The notes under the pieces: model-generated
The model's input: only the letters and a program-made list of their open reading frames with translations
What the model was told of the DNA's origin: nothing
Databases searched by the model: none
Assembly (NCBI GenBank): GCA_036939755.1
Contig: JALLAZ010000090.1
Coordinates: 1-45,360, forward strand
Length of the DNA: 45,360 nucleotides
Direction of reading: 5' to 3'
From: Stephanodiscus triporus
Taxonomy: Eukaryota > Bacillariophyta > Thalassiosirophyceae > Thalassiosirales > Thalassiosiraceae
Shown here: in pieces, positions 1 to 9,512 of the stretch
Position numbering within the stretch: position 1 is the stretch's first letter
Layout: each line of letters opens with the position of its first letter
Made by a program: the position numbers and the translations under genes

Positions 1-1
1 G

Positions 2-231
2 ACCTTACGTGAGTTTCGGTCTATGTTACTTGGTGCAGAATTGCATATTCACACCAATCATAAGAATATCCTTCACGTTGGTGATTTGTCTCAACGATGC
101 CTTCATTGGATTTCTTATGTTGATGACATGGTCCTGAACTACAATATGTCGAGGGCCCAGCGAAAGTTGTTGCTGATACATTTTTGCATCTGAGTCGGAA
201 TGACACCCCAATGAGAACATTTGGTAAATGA
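2..231 (+). pseudogene. Ty3/gypsy retrotransposon RNase H relic
   Basis: Frame 2 encodes a peptide with the signature of the end of a Ty3/gypsy RNase H domain: LREFRSMLLGAELHIHTNHK followed by LHWISYVDD. After about base 146 the similarity continues one frame over as EGPAKVVADTF then LHLSRND, the usual end of this domain, and stops at the TGA at 229-231. The reading frame is therefore broken by a single-base shift. The first residues are missing because the window starts inside the element. I see no integrase downstream, so this is a truncated, dead copy. Family assignment rests on motif recognition only. Confidence 0.72.
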
Positions 232-1716
232 AAATCTCATTCGAGAAAATAATAAGTGAAGATGCTATGATAACGCCCAAAATCAGAAGGTTCTAAAAAT
301 AAGACATAATCCAAGCAAATAAGACACAGGACCGCTGGTCCATACAAAGTACTACAAACACATGTGAATGGAACGTTAACTATTGAATTGAAACCAGGTA
401 TCTCAAAGAGAATCAATATGTGTAGAGTAATTCCTTATAAAGAATAACCGCTAACTTTCCCAGCGATGTGGCACACCTGCCTAATGGAGGATAGTCAGAT
501 AGGTTTGTCAAGACACTTTTCCTATCACAGAACCAAATGGAGGACTAGGATAAAACTCAGAGATGTTCATCTTAGTGGGGAAGAGTGCAGTACCCATACG
601 CCCCTATGTGGATAGAGAGGGCAGTCACATATACGACTGGGTCTGCACGCTGGCCTAACCTGCCTAACGGAGGATAGTCAGATAGGTTTTTCAAGATGCT
701 TTTCCTATCACCAAACCAAATGGAGGACTAGGATAAAACTAAGAGGGGTTTATCTTAGTGGGGAAGAGTGCAGCACCAATCTGTCCCTATGTGGATAGAG
801 AGGGCTGTCACCACATATACAACTCGGTCTGCACGCTGGCCTAAACTTAATATACTTAAGGGGACCAGCTATATTATATCTACTTACCTCTCTGGCCCAA
901 GTAGGTAGGAGAATTCTATGGAAGAATTTGCTGCTGACTCAGCTAGTGACTCAGCAGAGCCCCTTCAAAACTCTACGCTAAATAATCAAAACTAAACACA
1001 CAATTTAATCAGTCTTCTAGTTTTAAGCATTCACCTCTCTTCTGTGAGGTAATGCACCTTCTTAAACAGTGATATCCCCTGAGAGACCATAGTTGCTAAG
1101 CTGTCTAAGGAGGGGAATTGTGAGAAAAACCAGGGACTCATCTCACAAGGTCTTGCAGCGAGACTGACCTCTAATGATAATACTGTATGTACGTAAGTAC
1201 ATACAGACATACATACATAGCAAGACCATTTCAATTAGTGGGACCTCACAGTTAGTGGGACCTTCAAAGAGCAGTACACAGGGGATCCCACAAATTGTAG
1301 CACAACTGTAATGTCTTAGCGCAAAAGAATTCAGCAAACCCCAGGATGGCAAGTACAATACTCCTTCACCTCTTTGAAAGACAGTCTGTTGATGCAACAT
1401 TCTCCGCCGCTGAACATCAGCGATGGTGTAGTGCTCGAGTATGACTTAGTAAACGAAGATTATTCATTAAAAGTGAGAGTAGCGGATGAAGGCCTTTTCC
1501 CATGCTATTTCTAGTGGTTTCCCCAGAGGCGTAGTGCTCGATAAACTCCTGGGCACCATGGGCCGTCGTCAACTATTTTGATTGGTGCTCGCTCACTCGT
1601 TCTGCCAGCGGTCAGGGTTTGACCCTTGGCCAATGGTCTGCCCTCGATCAGCGTTATTTGACTTTCCCCAACACAGTCAGTGTTAATCCTTTTACTTTAT
1701 TCTGTTTAGCTCTCGT
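232..1716. other. Gene-poor stretch beside the retroelement relic
   Basis: No convincing gene is present. The stretch is AT-rich with many stops in all frames. It holds the 183-bp tandem duplication listed separately, a short TACATACA-type microsatellite near 1190-1220, and the downstream flank of the dioxygenase gene that ends at 1717. Two small minus-strand reading frames between 1031 and 1400 show no recognisable motif and run through the microsatellite, so I do not call them genes. Confidence 0.6.
476..844. repeat. Tandem duplication, two copies, period 183 bp
   Basis: The block starting CCTGCCTAATGGAGGATAGT at 476 is repeated from 659, which starts CCTGCCTAACGGAGGATAGT. Both copies run through matching landmarks (GATAGGTTT, AACCAAATGGAGGACTAGG, TCTTAGTGGGGAAGAGTGCAG, TGTGGATAGAGAGGG, GTCTGCACGCTGGCCTAA). 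The copies differ by scattered substitutions and a few single-base indels. They have no coding potential. The repeat lies 245 bp after the retroelement relic and could be part of a degraded terminal repeat or a short satellite. The sequence alone does not decide. Confidence 0.85.
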
Positions 1717-3126
1717 CTATTCAACTTTCTCTGTATTCCACCCAAGCATCAATCCATTCATATTGTCGAAGTCTACCTCCATCCACTCCCCGCCATCTTC
1801 ATCTGTGCTTTTTTCTCCACGTTCATGTCGCGGCAATAGTATTCCTCTTAAGAGCTTGTCCTCTGTTATTAATCGCCTCCTGCGCATTTTTTCCATGTCC
1901 GCTCTACTTTCGAAGTTTTGGACGATATTCAATGGTATTGCAATTTTCTGTCCAATGCAGCTTCTACCTTCGTTTGTAATATGTCCTTCTTTTGTATCTT
2001 TGGGAAGGTATCTACTATTCTTCAGTTTCCACAAAGGTTGCACAATATCTTCCTGCTGTTGCCGCCGCTGCTGCTGCTTCACCAAAGATAAACGACGTTC
2101 ATTCCAAAATGCCCGCACATCATTCCTACCCCACTCTTTCGTTGCATTATGCAGTGCACCAGGTCTCATATTTCTTTCGTGTACATCTACAAATCCAACT
2201 AATACGATTCTCTGCCCTTTGGAAACTACATGCCCTCCGTGCAGCAGCTTACCAGAGTGGAGGGTGACATATCCTGCCTGTGGTGGTTGAATAACTCCCG
2301 ACGATAGAAGTACGGAGCCAGCGTCATCATATGGTACAACAACATCTAAAAATGCATCAAAGATGGTGCCACCGCCTTCAAACTCATTGAGAGGCGATAG
2401 TAGAACAGTGAATGACAACAACGAGCCATCACGATGAAAAGCAAGGCGGTCCATTGTATTTCTGTCCTCGTCAGAATCATTACTTTTTGATTTACCGTCA
2501 CTTTCCTTCCCTTCGTAGCTCGCACAGAATAAATCTAAAAAAGACATATCTTCCACATCCACACCATACGCATCGCTCAATGCACAAAATACACGTTCTT
2601 CGAAGCGTATTCCGCTTGGCCCCAAATATTGTAATATTTCACTTTGACAACGTAGAGTAAGGACGCACAAGGAGTTATGCAACCGACTAATAAATGCACA
2701 GCAGACCAATTCGAGATCAATCACCTACCACGATTCTTCTATGGCAAAATCGACAGTGGGGTAGCTCGCATGTCGTGACGAATCTTGTCGATCCCAACTT
2801 TGATTTTCCGTCGCGTGGTTCCGTGCCAGCTGGAGCAATTCGGACGTTTCCTCATCCGTCAGAAGAGGTCGAATGTGTATTTGATGCAATGGAGACGGAT
2901 ATCCGCCATCATTCTGGTCATCGGTTCGAACAAATGGTGGCAAGGTTACAATGTGGAGTTTTGATTCCTCGATGTATTCAATTGAGGCTGTGGTTGATGG
3001 CACCGCCTCTGTGGTGATAACTGAAAACAGTGAATTCGCTCGACGTAAAATCGGGAAAGGTGATGGCGGAAGCAAAGTATTCCAACCATTATTTACGTGC
3101 CTTGCATGGAATGCCTCAACAAACAT
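1717..3126 (-). CDS. 2-oxoglutarate/Fe(II)-dependent dioxygenase (prolyl 4-hydroxylase-like)
   Basis: The N-terminal part (3126-2728) and C-terminal part (down to 1717) are in the same frame but separated by an in-frame TAG at 2725-2727. A GT...AG segment at 2687-2728 (42 nt, a multiple of three) would remove the stop and give about 455 residues, but that intron is unusually short. The C-terminal half carries the dioxygenase signature: HxD as LAFHRDGS, an EGGGT strand, a distal His in LLHGGHVV, and an Arg in GQRIVLVGF that would bind 2-oxoglutarate. Such enzymes hydroxylate prolyl or lysyl side chains; the substrate here is unknown. The tail is basic and Gln-rich (KQQQRRQQQ). The gene shares its upstream region with nothing close; the cyclin end lies 315 bp away on the same strand. 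Family confident, exon structure uncertain. Confidence 0.75.
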
Positions 3127-3440
3127 GTTGATAATTATCGCTTGATCAATTTGTAGTTCGTCGCCTGCCCTCCTCTCTTCCCTGCAGACACGTTTGTCTC
3201 GCCCAACGCCAGGTTTTGTGGTTGTTGGTTTACGTATCTACTTAAAGGTATCGTACTGCGGTTTACTTAAAGCTCTAAGTATGGTGTATGATACCACATC
3301 TACATATGTTCTCTTTAAGAGTACCTAGTAAGCTTTCTAGAGAGTGAGAGAGCACCCGCGAAGTACCTGCTTAAGTCAAGGCAAAGTCTTACACAGCACT
3401 GGCAATAAAAACTATTATTATATGTGTTGATTCTTTGTGT
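3127..3440. other. Intergenic region upstream of the dioxygenase gene
   Basis: This holds the 5' flank of the minus-strand dioxygenase gene and the 3' flank of the cyclin gene. It is noncoding. The only structure I see is the inverted pair of TACGATACC-like sites at 3247-3256 and 3286-3295, listed separately. Confidence 0.6.
3247..3295. promoter_or_regulatory. Inverted pair of GGTATCGTAC-like sites
   Basis: GGTATCGTAC at 3247-3256 and GTATGATACC at 3286-3295 are inverted copies matching at 9 of 10 bases. They lie about 120-170 bp upstream of the dioxygenase ATG at 3126. The same core recurs upstream of other genes in the window. A regulatory role is inference from position and recurrence. 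Confidence 0.35.
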
Positions 3441-4613
3441 TCAGGAATAGGGGCAGCAACCTTCAATAATATGTTGCATTTCTTGATCGATACATGAGGT
3501 AGGGGATGGATTGGACGTCCATTTTGTTGAGCTACCATATACTGGCATCCTTGAAGGGATAGGAGATCTCGTGATATCTAGACCTGATGCCGGTTCTATG
3601 CTCTCCCTGTACAAAGTCCAGAGACGTTTGCGAGTAGATGATACCTCCATCCAATCTATGTCATAACCTGTGTCTAAAAGTAAATTCTCGATATCAGTGT
3701 GCCAATCATTTCGATACCCATCAGAGGTTTCGAAGGGGACGTATCCCGCAGACTCCGATGCGTTCAAAAGCGCGGCTAAGGCAACGACTGATTTCCTTGA
3801 AGTAACAAAAAAGTAGTCGCAGACAGACAGTTCTGCGAAGAAAATAGCCTTGTCAGCAATTGCGTTTAGAGATGATGTTGAAGCACCAGGATGCAAGAGA
3901 GAGAGAACCTGAAGTATAATACCCTGGGGCGTTGATGGATTCACCAGCCAAGTCAATGAGTGAGTCAACTCTTTCTCCATGCTTATTAAATCATCAAGGC
4001 CAAAGTCACCCCTGCTAAGATCAGGAATGATGCTGCCAACCTCGCGCCACCGATGTGGGTAATGCACCTTGATAGCAAGATGGAGTGAGGATGCAGATAT
4101 GAGCTTGAAGGTCCGCCTATCTGTGCAGTAATTCGTGGAAAGTACACGGTCAATGTACGATAATGCTATCGAAACCACTGCAACGACATGAAGCAACGGA
4201 GAAGTTGAAGCAATTAGTTGATAGATGCAGCGAATGGCGTAAGCGTCACTTAATTCAACGCAGGACATCAACTCACCCTCTCTATCAATGGCGTAATGAT
4301 CGGCAACACGATACATCCACTTGCAAATCGATGAGCGGCAATTCGCATCGATGCTTTTGGGCGACTTTCGCTTCTCTTGTTGCGGCGAGTAAAAGCTGAG
4401 ATAATCACAGCATCTGTATCCGGCCCGTTCCTCTTGGGCAATCATCTTGTACAGCTGATCATATAGTAGATCTCGTGAAGATTGGGCTTCAACGCCGTAG
4501 ATGATGCCACCTCGAACGTTGCTCCTCGGCGAATGAGAGGGGAAATGATCATCAAACGATGAGACCATTCTCAGCTTGAGAGACGGCGCCGACATAACAG
4601 CTGGAGGATCCAT
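3441..4613 (-). CDS. Cyclin, diatom-specific type
   Basis: The cyclin box is clear: CRSSICKWMYRVADHY (N-terminal helix), IALSYIDRVLS, ASSLHLAIKVHYP, and the Glu of LISMEKELTHSLTW. The first ATG of the frame is at 4613, giving MDPPAVMSAP. An intron interrupts the box: GTGAGT at 4276 to TTGCAG at 4178 (99 nt). Splicing joins IDRE to VVSIALSYIDR, the normal cyclin helix spacing, and gives 357 residues. The intron is a multiple of three with no stop, so an unspliced transcript would stay open but would disrupt the box. The second fold continues to about residue 300 and the tail is Ser/Pro-rich. Cyclins activate cyclin-dependent kinases. Diatoms have an expanded group (dsCYC) linked to nutrient or light control of division, and this protein resembles them. 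Assignment to that group is from memory. Confidence 0.82.
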   Translation of the reverse strand: MDPPAVMSAPSLKLRMVSSFDDHFPSHSPRSNVRGGIIYGVEAQSSRDLLYDQLYKMIAQEERAGYRCCDYLSFYSPQQEKRKSPKSIDANCRSSICKWMYRVADHYAIDREGELMSCVELSDAYAIRCIYQLIASTSPLLHVVAVVSIALSYIDRVLSTNYCTDRRTFKLISASSLHLAIKVHYPHRWREVGSIIPDLSRGDFGLDDLISMEKELTHSLTWLVNPSTPQGIILQVLSLLHPGASTSSLNAIADKAIFFAELSVCDYFFVTSRKSVVALAALLNASESAGYVPFETSDGYRNDWHTDIENLLLDTGYDIDWMEVSSTRKRLWTLYRESIEPASGLDITRSPIPSRMPVYGSSTKWTSNPSPTSCIDQEMQHIIEGCCPYS

Positions 4614-5258
4614 TTCATCTAACTTTGATCCAGCGACACAGAATAGCAATAATAGATTGAGGGTGAAATAATGCCAGCAGTATGCTCTCAGAGCATTCCG
4701 ACGAGAAAATGGTGCCTCGGCGTAAAAATTGGCAAGCACTTAACTCAACAAATGAACGGATTACAGCCTGCCGTCAAGGACGGTTCAGTGGGAGAGGAGC
4801 ATAAGTCCTCAGTTCGTCGTCGTCTTCGTCGTTCGTCGTGGGGTGATCGCTACGGAGGAGGAATTCTCAAGAAAGGTGGGCGGCGGGGGACAAATTTTGG
4901 TTCAGTTCTGAAGGAATCCTACGTGTAAGCTTTTGAGCGGGAGAAGTGAACGATTGTTTTGGGCTTTTTGAACGTATGTACATCTGGTACACGATGACGC
5001 TCCGCAAAATATGAATTTGCGATTTGGAACTCAAAAATCTTTGTACAGCGGAACAAATAGCCCTGATTATGTGTATATCTCTTGTAAGAGACAACCACTC
5101 CGACCCCAAAACCTGCGCGCGGGCACACAAGAGAACAGGTGGCCAAAAAAAGTTAAGGTCTGCCTGACAGCTCAATTCCACACAATGGTATGATCCACCT
5201 GCGATACCACGCATGAGATCGTTCTTGACGGCGGCCGGCCACACTCCGAGAAATCCTC
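4614..5258. other. Divergent intergenic region between cyclin and SET-domain genes
   Basis: These 645 bp separate two divergently transcribed genes. Short reading frames on both strands have no recognisable motif and no ATG-led conserved content. The region near 4800-4840 has a CGTCGTC run. I see no RNA gene. Confidence 0.5.
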
Positions 5259-6699
5259 ATGATGGCTCCTACCAAATGGTGTCGAATTTCGGCATTTTTA
5301 CTCTCCTTCGCCCTGCCAAGTGCGTCTAGTTTTTTATCGGTTAGTAGGCGGTCAGTGAATACACTACTGCCGACTTCTTTATCTTCTCTAACATACGACG
5401 ATACTGGCACTGGCGTGGGCTTAAACAATGCGCTTGACGGGGTCGCTGACTTCGAGGAGTGGTTCTCGTCCAATATGTCTTCAGGAGCAAGGGTCAATAG
5501 TATTCGACATGCATTCTTTAATTCCATGGGTCGAGGACTGCGATTTACATCGGCGAAATCATCAGATTTGAATAGGGTGGCGGTGGTCCCGAGAAAATTA
5601 GTTATGCGTGTACCGTTTCCCGACGAGAACGACAAAGTCAGCAGCCGTTCGTGGGACACCATTCTGAGCTGTAAGTTGTGGGAAGAATGTCAGAAAGGCA
5701 AAGATAGTGTATATTACGGGTAAGTTGCATGCTGCTGTGTCGTACATTTGCATTTTTTTCTGGGTCCTCAAAATGGTGCAAGAACTCAGCATCATTTTTC
5801 AACGCATGATGCTGATGGCTGATGGGTCATAGCTACTGTTCACTCCTCACGCGTGGGGTCAACCTCCAACCAGAGATGACAATGATGTATCCATCTACAG
5901 CCCCGGATGCTTTGCGGCATTGGACAGAGGAACAAAAATCACGTTTGAAAGAATCTGAACAGGGAAAGAAATTGTTAAATTTAGAGAACGAACAATCTAA
6001 GAATTGGAGACAAAAATATGACTCGTTGATTGCACGGGAAAAAGAAAAAATGACTTATGAGAATTTCCAATGGGCTATGGAAGCTGTTCATTCGAGAGCG
6101 TTTCGGGGAGATTTTGGTGGTAAGGGTTTACTTCTGTTTCGGTTATCATTTATTTCTCAGGAACCGTATTGACCTGCTCACATTCATACACAAAATAAGC
6201 ACTTGATGGCGGGGAAGGAGGTCCTCTTCGCAAAATCGCGTCACTTCTACTTCCGCTTAGTGCTCTCGCATTTGGAATTGTCTACGCTTCTGACCCCTCC
6301 ATGGATCAATATTTCCTTCCGCTTGCCATCGTCGCTGCATCTCCTGTTGCTCTGACAATTGTTGCTGATCAGAAAGGTTCCAAGGAGGCAGTGATGCTAC
6401 CCTTAATTGACTCAGCAAACCATCTTCAGGAGGCAGATAGTGTGATAGAGTACGACCCAGCTGTAGATGCTTATGTGCTATCATTGGGGAGAAAGTGCCT
6501 GGTGAAAGAGACAGATGAAGCTGTGGAGAGAGCGCAGGTCTGCATCAGCTATGGCATTAGGAAAGATTCTGATTTGCTCATGAACTTTGGGTTTCTTAGG
6601 GGAGTTACATTAGAGGGGCGAGTGAATGATGAGATAAGCAACAATCGAGACGATATACGCAAGCGGCTGGCAGATGAGTTTTTACGAATGAACCCCTAA
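5259..6699 (+). CDS. SET-domain protein, rubisco-methyltransferase-like, probably plastid-targeted
   Basis: There are three exons: 5259-5719, 5833-6119 and 6200-6699. The introns start GTAAGT and GTAAGG and end TCATAG and ATAAG. The 415-residue product joins smoothly at YYG/YCSLLTRGV and GDFG/ALDGGEGG. The SET hallmarks are DSANH in the third exon and SYGIRKDSDLLMNFGF, the usual S-adenosylmethionine/substrate region of the RLSMT/SETD3 class. The start has a hydrophobic signal-like stretch (FLLSFALPSASSF) ending in an ASAFAP-like motif with Phe, which in diatoms directs proteins to the plastid. The insertion rich in Lys/Glu before YENFQWAMEAVHSRAF is typical of the iSET region. The C-terminal substrate-binding domain looks short. 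Expected activity is protein-lysine or -histidine methylation; the target is unknown. Confidence 0.8.
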
Positions 6700-6772
6700 T
6701 CGATCGTTACATCGTCAAGCAAATCAGGTAAGTAAAAAAGACTGAATCATCGTGACCAAGGTTGTGCTATCA

Positions 6773-8182
6773 TTATTCACTCTTCTTGACTCCATTTTTC
6801 TCCAATGTGATTGGGGGAACTCCTGCCAAAAATATCTTGACGAGAAGGAACAAATGTGAAAGTTGCAATATCATGGAACTAGCTCCCGTAGCAGGATAGG
6901 TATTGAATGCATATTCAATACCGAGTATTGCTATAAGACTCGATAGGACGTTGAATATTGACATAGGACTCCCCGTTGCAATCCAGTGCATTGCCGGCAA
7001 AGAATGAAAATACCAACAGTAAAATTGATAGTGGAGTGTTCTTGCGAAAACTATTCCGATATAATTTGATACAAACATTGTATAGATGATATATTCTGGG
7101 CTCAGTCGCAGATTGTCATCCCTTTTCTTCGTCCAGCACATCCACTCTCGTGTTTTGGTCTGACCTCGTTGACAATTGGAGGCATTCCACCATTTCACAC
7201 CAAGGAACAATAATGTTCCCAAGTGAGATATCAACAACACTAACGCCCAACGCTTGGAAACAAATAACTCTTCCGAAAGAAACTTCCAATTCACTGTCCA
7301 TTTGAAGAAGAAGATGCGATCGAACTCGAAAGCCTTCTTGATGTAGCTTACTGGATACGTGGATAAAAATGGCCATCCAAGAACCAACTGTACCAGTGCG
7401 CAAATTATTAAGTGTTTCGCTGTTCCAGATATCGATTGGTTCTTCTGGAGTAGCAGCAGCAGTAAACCGGGTGCGAAAAGCAAAACATTCATTTTTATTG
7501 AAACCGCCAAAGAAAACACCACGCATCCCAATAACCATGCATCCCAGCATGCAAATAGATACATTGACAAGTGAAGTAATGTCATGGCAGGCGCATCATT
7601 AAACAATCGTAGGACAAAGATGGAATGTACTCGTTTGGAAAGACAGGTGAAACCCATGGCTACGCGCCAGTACCAAACTTCCGTGGCGGTGCGGGAGGAG
7701 TGCTGCTTTTGCTCATGTCTGCGTCGCATTTCGAGAAAAACTTTATGGTACAAGGCGAGCACTACGGAAGCGTTGAATAAATAGAGCGCAACAAATAGCC
7801 ATTGGACTCTCCGTATCGCCTCAGCCGAGGTGCTTCCATCCAACACGCTTTCATCTGAGCCACCCTGGCTATGAGCTGCCAAAGACTTGCACCATTCGTA
7901 CAGGTACAAAAATCCGGCTGGATAAACAAGCGGACCAGTATCTCCCTTAATATTAACATAATCGCGCTCGCCCGCTTGATAGGTTGTCACTTCTTGCATG
8001 TACGCTACCCAATCGATTTCCGTGTAAGGTACACGTAGGACGATCAGAGTTGTCATGATCGCCTCTGCGGTGAAGAGGATATAAATAAAGGGAAGATCAT
8101 ATGCAGGCTGTGCCAGTTTGTGGTACATATTGTTTCCGCCGAGCCGCGCCTGCTGCCAGTGTGGTGAGTGCTTAAATGGCAT
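6773..8182 (-). CDS. ALG3: Dol-P-Man:Man5GlcNAc2-PP-dolichol alpha-1,3-mannosyltransferase
   Basis: A single exon of 469 residues. It matches the ALG3 family along its length: YTEIDWVAYMQEV in the first lumenal loop, GDTGPLVYPAGFLYLY, the RLFNDAPAMTLLH motif, SIKMNVLLFAPGLL, and HYQFYCWYFHSLP near the end. About ten hydrophobic segments span the protein. ALG3 adds the sixth mannose to the lipid-linked N-glycan precursor on the lumenal face of the ER, using dolichyl-phosphate mannose. The last four residues are KKSE, a KKXX-type ER-retrieval signal facing the cytosol. The stop is 73 bp beyond the end of the convergent SET-domain gene. ATG at 8182 is the first in frame; a second at residue 19 is possible. 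Confidence 0.92.
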   Translation of the reverse strand: MPFKHSPHWQQARLGGNNMYHKLAQPAYDLPFIYILFTAEAIMTTLIVLRVPYTEIDWVAYMQEVTTYQAGERDYVNIKGDTGPLVYPAGFLYLYEWCKSLAAHSQGGSDESVLDGSTSAEAIRRVQWLFVALYLFNASVVLALYHKVFLEMRRRHEQKQHSSRTATEVWYWRVAMGFTCLSKRVHSIFVLRLFNDAPAMTLLHLSMYLFACWDAWLLGCVVFSLAVSIKMNVLLFAPGLLLLLLQKNQSISGTAKHLIICALVQLVLGWPFLSTYPVSYIKKAFEFDRIFFFKWTVNWKFLSEELFVSKRWALVLLISHLGTLLFLGVKWWNASNCQRGQTKTREWMCWTKKRDDNLRLSPEYIIYTMFVSNYIGIVFARTLHYQFYCWYFHSLPAMHWIATGSPMSIFNVLSSLIAILGIEYAFNTYPATGASSMILQLSHLFLLVKIFLAGVPPITLEKNGVKKSE

Positions 8183-8310
8183 TCATAACCTGTCGGCGCC
8201 TTTCCTTGGATGGAGGGAAGGGGTCGGGTGTATCTTGTGTGGCAGACGTGGCGGGAACCTTCGGAGAACCCCCCCAAGCGCGCGCTTGGTGGTCTGGTAG
8301 AGTACATACC

Positions 8311-8328
8311 ATACCTCTAGGTATCGTA
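8311..8328. promoter_or_regulatory. ATACCT/AGGTAT inverted site with TATCGTA core
   Basis: ATACCT-CT-AGGTAT runs directly into CGTA, so GGTATCGTA occupies 8320-8328, about 130 bp upstream of the ALG3 start. It is followed by CTCGGTTTAC, resembling the TGCGGTTTAC that follows the site at 3247. A shared promoter element is inferred. Confidence 0.35.
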
Positions 8329-8472
8329 GCTCGGTTTACGCCACATGACGCCACATTTGCTCTTTGCCCCCGTCGATAGCCGTCGATCGCCTCGACCTCA
8401 GCCGCACGCCATCCGATGACAGATATTCACACTAACTCACTTCTCCACTCCTTGTAAACATAATAATATACC

Positions 8473-9301
8473 ATGGACGACCTACATACGGTGGCGCGTT
8501 GTGCAGAATGTGGCGAGGGTGGCGCCGGCCTCAATATGTGCAATGCGTGCAAGCAAATCAACTATTGCAGAGAACTGGCCGAGTCACAAAAAAGAATGCA
8601 AGCAACGCGCCGCCATACTGCATGATGAGTCCCTGTTCAAACAGTCACCGCCCAAAGATGATTGTCCTGTCCGATCTGCTTCCTGCCAATGCCTTTTGAA
8701 TATCGAGAGAGTGCAAAGTGCTTTACCTGCTGTGGAAAAATTGTGTGTAATGGGTCTATTTACTCCTATTTCACATCTGGAAATGAAAAATGCCCATTTT
8801 GCAACGCAAATGCAAAGACTTCAAATGAAATCATACTCGAGCTACTGAAGAAGCGAGTGGAGGCGAATGATGCAATTTCAATCGATAACTTAGCTTGTCA
8901 TGATGCTAGTGGATCCATTGGTTTGCGACAGGATTTGAATAAGGCATTAGAACTCTGGACTCGGGTAGCAGAGCTCGGGTCGTGCATCGCTCATTGTACA
9001 ATAGGTGGTACGTATTATCAAGGAGTGGGAGTAGAGAAAGATGCGAAGAAAGGCATTTATCACTATGAACTTGCAGCCATGGCAGGGAATGAATTAGCAA
9101 GGTTCCACCTCGGGTGTATTGAGTACGAATCTGGTAATATGGAAAGACCCATAAAAATATTGGATTATTTCGGCATCAGCTGGTTATAGTAAGTCAATTT
9201 TGGCGATCAAAAAATCATTCGAAAGGGGGCACGTTCAAAGTGATGTGTATGAGCTGACGTTGAAAGCCTACAATGATTCCTGCGCCGAGATGAGGAGCTA
9301 A
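8473..9301 (+). pseudogene. Broken MYND / RING-like / Sel1-repeat gene
   Basis: Four segments in alternating frames together make one protein. (1) 8473 to about 8570: MYND start with CAECGEGG, CNACKQINYC. (2) From about 8570: NWPSHKKECKQ, the MYND end, through SPPKDDCP. The second Cys pair of the finger is missing at this junction, which suggests a deletion. (3) From about 8668: CPICFLPMPFE, CFTCCGKIVC and CPFCNA (a RING-like finger), then Sel1 repeats (KALELWTRVAELG, AHCTIGGTYYQGVG, YHYELAAMAGNELARFHLG). (4) After about 9155: SAGYSKSILAIKKSF to the TAA at 9299-9301. The second junction is a tandem duplication of TGTCC at 8663-8672. I recall this domain order as a multicopy diatom family; its function is not established. 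Three breaks argue for a decayed copy, although assembly indels could contribute. Confidence 0.75.
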
Positions 9302-9512
9302 GTGAGAGAGGATGCTGCTTTTTTTACGAAAATGTCTTGGCCACGTGGAAGCTAAGTTAGATGTGTGGCTGAATGCCCGCCCGCCCGCGCTAGACATCAT
9401 GTATCAAGTATCTCTATCATTCAGAAGGGACCAATAAAAATCCCATGGATTAAAGAACAAACGTGCTATTACTCTATTCAAAGTGAAATGATTACATTAC
9501 CTACTTCTATCA

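Noticed and set aside
1031..1400. Two small minus-strand frames
   Set aside because: They run through a TACATACA microsatellite and show no recognisable motif or supporting context.
4867..5244. Minus-strand frame of 125 codons between cyclin and SET genes
   Set aside because: No motif; composition like flanking noncoding DNA; it overlaps the upstream region of both genes.
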